10,717 nt of DNA from Candidatus Saccharibacteria bacterium UBA5152 (GTDB lineage Bacteria > Patescibacteriota > Saccharimonadia > Saccharimonadales > UBA4665): positions 1 to 10,717 of the forward strand of contig DHXQ01000025.1 of NCBI GenBank assembly GCA_002413755.1. Direction: 5' to 3'. Shown here in pieces: positions 6,092-10,717 of the stretch; position 1 is the stretch's first letter; the number at the start of each line of letters is the position of its first letter. The notes beneath the pieces are model-generated. The model was not told where the DNA came from, did no database searches, and worked only from the letters and a program-made list of their open reading frames with translations. Position numbers and translations under genes: made by a program.

Positions 6092-8716
6092 ATGGCAGAT
6101 GATGTAAATGACACAACACCTATTACCCCGAATCCGGACGAGAATATCGACGCACCTGACGTTGTGCACCAGCCGGCTGCTTCCGCCGTTGAGATAATCA
6201 CCGACATCGATCACTCGCGCCAAGTCGAAGGCCGCACCGTTGAAGACGTCATGGAAGATAGCTATTTGCGCTACTCCATGTCGGTTATTATCGAGCGAGC
6301 CTTACCTGACGTACGGGACGGCATGAAACCAGTGCATCGTCGGATTCTGTACAGCATGAACAACGAAGGTTTGCGCAGCACCGCCCGCCACCGCAAGAGC
6401 GCCAACGTCGTCGGTAGTGTGATGGGTAAATACCACCCGCACGGTGACGCCAGTATCTACGATGCCATGGTGCGGATGGCCCAGCCGTGGAGCATGCGCT
6501 ATATGCTGATAAATGGCCAGGGTAACTTCGGTAGTATGGACGGCGATCCGCCAGCTGCCATGCGCTACACCGAAGCCAAGATGGCCCGGCTGGCTGACGA
6601 ACTTCTGGCCGACATCGACAAGGAAACCGTCGACTTCCGCGACAACTACGACGGTACAACCCAAGAGCCATCCGTCTTGCCAGCCAAGATCCCCAGCCTG
6701 CTACTCAACGGCCAGTTGGGTATTGCCGTCGGTATGGCCACCAACATTCCGCCGCACAACCTGACCGAGCTGATCGATGCCACCGTGCACCAGATCGACA
6801 ACCCGGAGGCTACTCTCGACGACCTCTTAGTGTTCGTCAAAGGACCAGACTTCCCAACCGGTGGTGTGATCTACGGCAAGGATAGCCTGCGGCAGGCCTA
6901 TGCTACTGGCCGTGGCGGCATCGTCACCCGTGGTGTGGCCGAGATCGTCGAAAGCTCCAAGACTAACCGCGGCCGCCACCAGATCATCATCACTGAGATC
7001 CCTTACGCCCTGAACAAAGAGTCACTGGTGATCAAGATCGCTGACCTGGTCCGCGACAAGAAGGTGACTGGTATTGCTGATATCCGTGACGAATCTGCCC
7101 GTGGCAACGTTCGGATCGTCATCGATCTCAAGAAGGATGCCTTCCCGAAGAAACTCTTAAACCAATTGTATAAATTAACGCCTCTCCAGACCGCCTTCCA
7201 CTTCAACATGATGGCGCTGGTCGACGGTATCCAACCGCGCGTGCTCGGCCTGCAGGACATCATCCAGGAACACATCAAGCACCGCCGGATCGTTGTTCGC
7301 CGCCGTACCGAATACGAGCTGCGCAAAGCCAAGGACGAAGCCCACATCCTGGAGGGTCTGAAGGTCGCCCTCGATCATATCGATGAGGTTATTAAAGTTA
7401 TACGCGCCAGCGCGTCAACCGATGTTGCCCGCACCAACCTGATCGAAACCTTCGGCCTGTCATTGATCCAGACCAATGCCATCCTGGCGATGCAGCTGCG
7501 CGTCCTGACTGGCTTGGAACGGCAAAAGATCGAGGATCGCTTGGCGGAACTTATGAAGCTGATTGCCAAACTGGAAGCCGTCTTGGCTGACGAAAAGAAG
7601 ATCCTGAAGATCATCAAAGACGAGATGTTGGAGCTCAAAGAGCGTTATGGCGATGAGCGGCGGACACTGGTTGTCGATAACGAACTTGACCGTATGAACG
7701 ACGAAGATCTGATCGCTGAAGAGCAGGTTGTTGTTACGCTTACATCAGCAAATTACATCAAGCGTAGCCAGATTGCAGAGTATAAGAAACAGGGGCGTGG
7801 CGGCAAGGGTCGCCGCGGTATGACCACTCGCGAAGAAGATGTTATTGAGCATGTTGTAAATGCTTCAACACATGATTTTCTCCTGTTCTTCACCAATAAG
7901 GGCCGGGTATTCCGCCTCAAGACCTATGAAGTCCCGGCGGTCGGCATGAACGCCAAGGGCGTGGCGTTGGTTAATTTACTACAGTTGCAACCTGAAGAGA
8001 CCGTCAGCTCTGTTATTAACGTCAGTAAGGGTCAGGATTTTGCTAACTTGATCATGTGCACCGTGCGTGGAGTCGTCAAGAAGACACCATTTGAGCAGTA
8101 CAAGAACGTCCGCACCAGTGGCCTGATCGCCATTAACCTCGATGATGGTGACGAGCTGAAATGGATCCGCCCAACCAGTGGCAACAACGAAGTTGTAATT
8201 AGCACATCAGAAGGCCAGGCAATTCGCTTCAACGAGAAGGACGCCCGCCCAATGGGCCGGGTCAGCCGCGGTGTCCGCGGTATCCGTTTGCGCTCTAATG
8301 ACCACGTCATCGGTATGGACATTGTCGAAGAGAACTCCAGTATCTTCGTGATCAGTAAATACGGCTACGGCAAGCGCACTAAAGTGGCTCAGTTCACTCC
8401 GCACGCCAGAGGTGGCGTTGGTATTCGTTCGGCTGTTGTAAATAAGAAGACTGGTGATCTGGTCGGTGTTAAAACCCTCGGTGAAGATGACACCCAAGAG
8501 GTGATCATTATCTCCGGACAGGGTCAGACGATTCGCCTCGGCCTTAAGGATATCCCAGCTCTCGGTCGCGCCACCCAAGGTGTGCGCATCATGCGTCTCA
8601 ACGACAACGACGAAGTTGTCTCACTTGCCCTGGTTGAAAAGGTCGAAGACCTCGAAGACACCGAAGATTCCCAAGACGACGTTGTGCTTGAGACAACTGC
8701 TACCCCGGCAGAGTAG
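6092..8716 (+). CDS. gyrA: DNA gyrase subunit A
   Basis: DNA-cleaving and DNA-wrapping subunit of gyrase, 874 residues. An acidic, probably disordered N-terminal extension (about 1-40) makes numbering 37 ahead of E. coli. Next come the winged-helix and tower region with catalytic Tyr159 in AMRYTEA, a coiled-coil and globular segment to about 540, and a C-terminal beta-pinwheel (about 545-850). The GyrA-box is QGRGGKG at 567-573; the canonical form is QRRGGKG, so the second residue differs but the core is kept, supporting gyrase over ParC. The quinolone-resistance region reads HPHGDASIYD: Ala120 aligns with E. coli Ser83 and Asp124 with Asp87. Alanine at this site also occurs naturally in mycobacteria and is linked there to lower quinolone sensitivity. 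The tail is strongly acidic (EDLEDTEDSQDD), like the E. coli GyrA tail that tunes DNA wrapping. The ATG has AAGGAG seven bases upstream. Ends in TAG. Confidence 0.97.
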   Translation: MADDVNDTTPITPNPDENIDAPDVVHQPAASAVEIITDIDHSRQVEGRTVEDVMEDSYLRYSMSVIIERALPDVRDGMKPVHRRILYSMNNEGLRSTARHRKSANVVGSVMGKYHPHGDASIYDAMVRMAQPWSMRYMLINGQGNFGSMDGDPPAAMRYTEAKMARLADELLADIDKETVDFRDNYDGTTQEPSVLPAKIPSLLLNGQLGIAVGMATNIPPHNLTELIDATVHQIDNPEATLDDLLVFVKGPDFPTGGVIYGKDSLRQAYATGRGGIVTRGVAEIVESSKTNRGRHQIIITEIPYALNKESLVIKIADLVRDKKVTGIADIRDESARGNVRIVIDLKKDAFPKKLLNQLYKLTPLQTAFHFNMMALVDGIQPRVLGLQDIIQEHIKHRRIVVRRRTEYELRKAKDEAHILEGLKVALDHIDEVIKVIRASASTDVARTNLIETFGLSLIQTNAILAMQLRVLTGLERQKIEDRLAELMKLIAKLEAVLADEKKILKIIKDEMLELKERYGDERRTLVVDNELDRMNDEDLIAEEQVVVTLTSANYIKRSQIAEYKKQGRGGKGRRGMTTREEDVIEHVVNASTHDFLLFFTNKGRVFRLKTYEVPAVGMNAKGVALVNLLQLQPEETVSSVINVSKGQDFANLIMCTVRGVVKKTPFEQYKNVRTSGLIAINLDDGDELKWIRPTSGNNEVVISTSEGQAIRFNEKDARPMGRVSRGVRGIRLRSNDHVIGMDIVEENSSIFVISKYGYGKRTKVAQFTPHARGGVGIRSAVVNKKTGDLVGVKTLGEDDTQEVIIISGQGQTIRLGLKDIPALGRATQGVRIMRLNDNDEVVSLALVEKVEDLEDTEDSQDDVVLETTATPAE

Positions 8717-8738
8717 GGAACTAACTACAAGCTGTTCC
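8717..8738 (+). other. short hairpin directly after gyrA
   Basis: GGAAC (8717-8721) pairs with GTTCC (8734-8738), a 5-bp stem with a 12-nt loop, starting at the first base after the gyrA stop codon. No T-run follows. It may protect or trim the 3' end of the gyrase message, or mean nothing. Confidence 0.25.
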
Positions 8739-8752
8739 AGAGGTGGCGTATC

Positions 8753-8781
8753 TTGCAGATCCATTGATATTATGATAAAAT
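8753..8781 (+). promoter_or_regulatory. predicted extended -10 promoter for yvcK and the HAD gene
   Basis: The -35 candidate is TTGCAG (8753-8758), the spacer 17 bp, and the -10 is TAAAAT (8776-8781) preceded by TGA, giving the extended form TGnTAAAAT. Expected start is near 8788, leaving a leader of about 28 nt. Confidence 0.6.
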
Positions 8782-8789
8782 AGTATCAA
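8764..8789. promoter_or_regulatory. 26-bp imperfect palindrome centred on the yvcK -10 (operator candidate)
   Basis: TTGATA (8764-8769) and TATCAA (8784-8789) are perfect complements. Inside them TAT (8771-8773) matches ATA (8780-8782). Ten of 13 symmetric positions pair. The centre falls in the -10 and the right arm on the expected start of transcription, a usual place for a repressor site. Confidence 0.4.
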
Positions 8790-8803
8790 CAGTAGTGTAG
8801 TAC

Positions 8804-8807
8804 GAGG
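8804..8807 (+). promoter_or_regulatory. yvcK ribosome binding site
   Basis: GAGG (within ACGAGG) lies eight bases before the ATG at 8816 and supports that start. Confidence 0.6.
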
Positions 8808-8815
8808 CTTGATCC

Positions 8816-9907
8816 ATGTCACAGCGAAAAACTCAGAACCCTGTCCCGCTGAAGATTGTCGTAATCGGTGGTGGTACCGGTAATTCGACGGTCTTATCCG
8901 GGCTGAAACCGTGGGTCGGTGACGGCTTGACGGCCATTGTGAGCGCTTTTGACGATGGTGGCGGCACTGGTAAGCTGCGGGATGAATACGAGGGGCTTTT
9001 AGCCGTTGGCGACCTCAATCAGTGTCTGGTGGCTCTCAGCAATTCTCCCAAGGAAGAGCTGGAACTCCTCAGACACCGCTTCCACGAGGGGGTGAAGAAC
9101 GGGGTACTTGGCCTGCATGGCCAAACGCTCGGCAATCTTATCCTGGCCGCGGCCAGCCAAAATAACGGGGGTAACTTCGGCGAGGCCTTGCGGCTGGTTG
9201 GGCGGATGTTCAATATCACCGGCAAGGTGTTGGCATCATCGCACGACAACCGCCGGCTACAGATTACACTGCCCGACGGGCGGGTTATTAAGGGCGAACA
9301 TGAAGCGGAAATCACCGAACTGCCGAGCTTCAAAGGTGCGCACATGGGCTTCAACAAGGAGCCGACAAGGATCAGCGAGGAGGCTAAACAGGCAATCGAG
9401 GAGGCTGATATGGTGGTGCTGGCCCCTGGCGACCTCTATACCTCGCTGGCTCCCAATCTGGTGGTGCAGGGAATGACAGAAGCGCTGGAATCGGCCAACG
9501 CCGTAGTATTGGTTTGTAACCTTATGAACCGTAGCCGCCACACAGTTGGCTTTAGCGCGCTTGATTACGCTAAAGAGTACGAGCGCATAATCGGCGCGCC
9601 GGTCATTGACCGTGTGCTGTACAACACGCAGGCGCCCGATGCTGCCTCTCTGAAGGCACAGGCCAAACTGGGGAGCCATCCTGTCCTGGCAGATGCCGAA
9701 GCCCTGCAGGCGGCCGGCTACACTCCTGTCGGCAAAGACCTGATGTCACGCAAAGCGCCGATTGTTAGCCAGGATGATGCGCTGGCGGCAACTCGCTCGA
9801 CGATTCGCCATGATCCCGATCAGGTGGCTTTGGCCCTGATGGGCATATATATTTCAACAATGGCTTTGCCCGGAAAGCTTCACGGGTCAAGTAGTGAGTA
9901 CCGCTAA
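8816..9907 (+). CDS. yvcK: YvcK/CofD-family protein (gluconeogenesis/cell-envelope factor)
   Basis: A 363-residue cytoplasmic protein of the YvcK branch of the CofD-like superfamily. In Bacillus and mycobacteria, YvcK/CuvA proteins bind UDP-sugars and are needed for cell shape and growth on gluconeogenic carbon sources; no transferase reaction is established for them. Seen here are the N-terminal Rossmann-type loop IGGGTGNS (17-24), the DDGGGTGKLRDE segment (46-57) that follows in the family, VGDLNQCLVALSN (64-76), an LPDGRVIKGE strand, and APGDLYTS, which matches the family's usual GPGSLYTS with changes at two positions. The CofD phospholactate transferase belongs to the F420 pathway; no F420 gene is near and the N-terminal pattern fits YvcK better. 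Length is near the bacterial YvcK norm of about 320 plus a short N-terminal addition. The gene has its own promoter and overlaps the next gene by 14 bases. It is not accompanied by rapZ or whiA in this window, unlike many Gram-positive genomes. Confidence 0.88.
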   Translation: MSQRKTQNPVPLKIVVIGGGTGNSTVLSGLKPWVGDGLTAIVSAFDDGGGTGKLRDEYEGLLAVGDLNQCLVALSNSPKEELELLRHRFHEGVKNGVLGLHGQTLGNLILAAASQNNGGNFGEALRLVGRMFNITGKVLASSHDNRRLQITLPDGRVIKGEHEAEITELPSFKGAHMGFNKEPTRISEEAKQAIEEADMVVLAPGDLYTSLAPNLVVQGMTEALESANAVVLVCNLMNRSRHTVGFSALDYAKEYERIIGAPVIDRVLYNTQAPDAASLKAQAKLGSHPVLADAEALQAAGYTPVGKDLMSRKAPIVSQDDALAATRSTIRHDPDQVALALMGIYISTMALPGKLHGSSSEYR

Positions 9908-10562
9908 CGATGTTCTGTGGGTGATTGACCTCGACAGAACGCTGATGGACGGCGATTTGCCTGATGCGCTGTTTACTGAGGTCTGTGCGCCCGATCCTGC
10001 CGACCGACAGATACTTGCGAAAGCAAAAACCGATCTGGAGGCACGTGGCGGTTCATTCGACGTCATGGAATATCTGAAATCGACTGGCACCTCCGACAAA
10101 GAACTCGACGATCTTTCCGAGAAATTTATTACTAAAGCCGCCGAACGCGACCTATTGTACCCAGATGCGCGGCCACTGCTAGCGGCGGCAGACGCAGCCG
10201 GCATCCAGACGCTGATTCTGACGTATGGCAGTGTCAGCTGGCAGCTCACCAAACTTCGGGCCGCCGGTCTGACTGACCGGCCATTCTTAATCACTGACGA
10301 CAAGCAGAAGGGTCGACTCGTCGCTAGTTGGCGTGGTGCGGCCGGCTATGAAATCACCCTGGAAGATGGTCAGAGGCTGACCGCCGGCAGCATCCGATTA
10401 ATTGACGACAAAGCCTCGAGTTTTTACGGCCTACCCCTGGACTCCTCGGGGTATCTGATACGGCGTACGACCGTACCGGTGCTGGAGTCCCAAAAAGGCG
10501 ATATCCCCCAGAATGTCAGCATCCGGCATGATTTGAGCAGTCTGCTGGTCGACTTGGGGTAG
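9894..10562 (+). CDS. HAD-superfamily hydrolase-like protein
   Basis: A 222-residue protein with haloacid dehalogenase (HAD) signature motifs. Motif I is D12-L-D14-R-T16, giving the nucleophile and acid/base aspartates of a phosphatase. Motif II is probably T110 in LILTYGS, motif III K137 or K139 in the TDDKQKG segment, and motif IV D171-D172 in LIDDK. A helical stretch between motifs I and II (about 20-95) fits a C1-type cap. This predicts a soluble phosphatase or phosphotransferase; the substrate cannot be told. The start is taken as GTG at 9894, which overlaps the end of yvcK by 14 bases in another frame; there is no strong Shine-Dalgarno, so coupling to yvcK translation is likely. The pairing with a UDP-sugar-binding YvcK hints at sugar or envelope metabolism, which is inference only. 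Ends in TAG. Confidence 0.85.
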   Translation: MSTANDVLWVIDLDRTLMDGDLPDALFTEVCAPDPADRQILAKAKTDLEARGGSFDVMEYLKSTGTSDKELDDLSEKFITKAAERDLLYPDARPLLAAADAAGIQTLILTYGSVSWQLTKLRAAGLTDRPFLITDDKQKGRLVASWRGAAGYEITLEDGQRLTAGSIRLIDDKASSFYGLPLDSSGYLIRRTTVPVLESQKGDIPQNVSIRHDLSSLLVDLG

Positions 10563-10568
10563 CGGATC

Positions 10569-10582
10569 CGTACAAACGTACG
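10569..10582 (+). other. short hairpin after the HAD gene
   Basis: CGTAC (10569-10573) and GTACG (10578-10582) form a 5-bp stem with an AAAC loop seven bases after the stop. No T-run follows; A6 occurs about 15 bases later. A second stem TGTAG/CTACA lies at 10603-10618. Neither is a convincing terminator. Confidence 0.25.
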
Positions 10583-10636
10583 CGGGCTGCTTAAAAAATT
10601 GATGTAGCTAACACTACAGTCTTGGCTACTTATATC

Positions 10637-10666
10637 TTGACATCGGGGGGTACGACGGGGTAAGAT
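10637..10666 (+). promoter_or_regulatory. strong predicted promoter reading out of the window
   Basis: The -35 is a perfect TTGACA (10637-10642), the spacer 18 bp and G-rich, and the -10 is TAAGAT (10661-10666, 4 of 6). Expected start is near 10673. It drives whatever lies beyond base 10717; the only frame opened here, ATG at 10669, closes after 12 codons. Confidence 0.6.
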
Positions 10667-10668
10667 AC

Positions 10669-10681
10669 ATGTTAAGAACAT
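10669..10681. promoter_or_regulatory. perfect palindrome at the expected start of transcription
   Basis: ATGTT (10669-10673) and AACAT (10677-10681) are perfect inverted arms around AAG. They lie two bases after the -10 and cover the expected +1, as a repressor operator would. Confidence 0.35.
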
Positions 10682-10717
10682 TTGAGGCCTTATTGAAGTG
10701 TCTTTAAATTGTTCAAA

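Noticed and set aside
8816..9907. CofD 2-phospholactate transferase of F420 synthesis
   Set aside because: The N-terminal pattern and absence of F420 genes fit YvcK better, although both share a superfamily.
10669..10707. 12-codon ATG frame after the last promoter
   Set aside because: The ATG lies at or before the expected start of transcription, has no Shine-Dalgarno, and closes quickly; better explained as part of the palindrome.

Overview
The window looks like chromosomal DNA from a Patescibacteria/CPR bacterium, most likely of the Saccharibacteria (TM7) type. This rests on recognised family resemblance and is not a database result. The reasons are the large membrane-anchored VirB4/VirD4-like ATPase with a Pro-rich tail behind a small Gln/Pro-rich protein, the short non-proteobacterial GyrB, the adjacent gyrB-gyrA pair, and the compact one-strand layout. 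Codons are mostly C-ending (gcc, cgc, atc, gac). TGA is read as stop: no in-frame TGA occurs in the conserved gyrase genes, which argues against the Gracilibacteria/SR1 code.

Layout, all on the + strand. (1) 10-252: small three-helix membrane protein whose start may lie outside the window. (2) 340-3956: two-gene unit of unknown role, a 123-residue protein and a 1080-residue TM-anchored ATPase, behind a TATAAT promoter. (3) 3957-8716: gyrB-gyrA operon with a good promoter (TTGTCG-17-TATAAT), a leader of about 80 nt holding an 11-codon mini-ORF with its own Shine-Dalgarno, and an 11-nt gyrB/gyrA gap. (4) 8753-10562: yvcK (CofD/YvcK family) and an overlapping HAD-family gene behind an extended -10 promoter centred in a 26-bp imperfect palindrome. 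(5) 10563-10717: no gene, but a consensus TTGACA promoter pointing out of the window with a palindrome at its expected +1. No stretch over 300 bases lacks a gene.

How the genes fit together. Gyrase is a complete housekeeping A2B2 enzyme with its catalytic residues intact. It carries Ala at the main quinolone-resistance position, as mycobacteria do. YvcK and the HAD protein are probably metabolic or envelope-related housekeeping genes. The ATPase unit is the least understood part and the best candidate for an undescribed system: probably a DNA- or protein-translocating motor anchored in the membrane, with a small partner made from the same mRNA. No mobile element, CRISPR array, tRNA or complete rRNA was seen.

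The clearest non-coding pattern is that inverted repeats lie at or beside every predicted promoter, and hairpins follow gene ends without U-tracts. No classical intrinsic terminator is visible.
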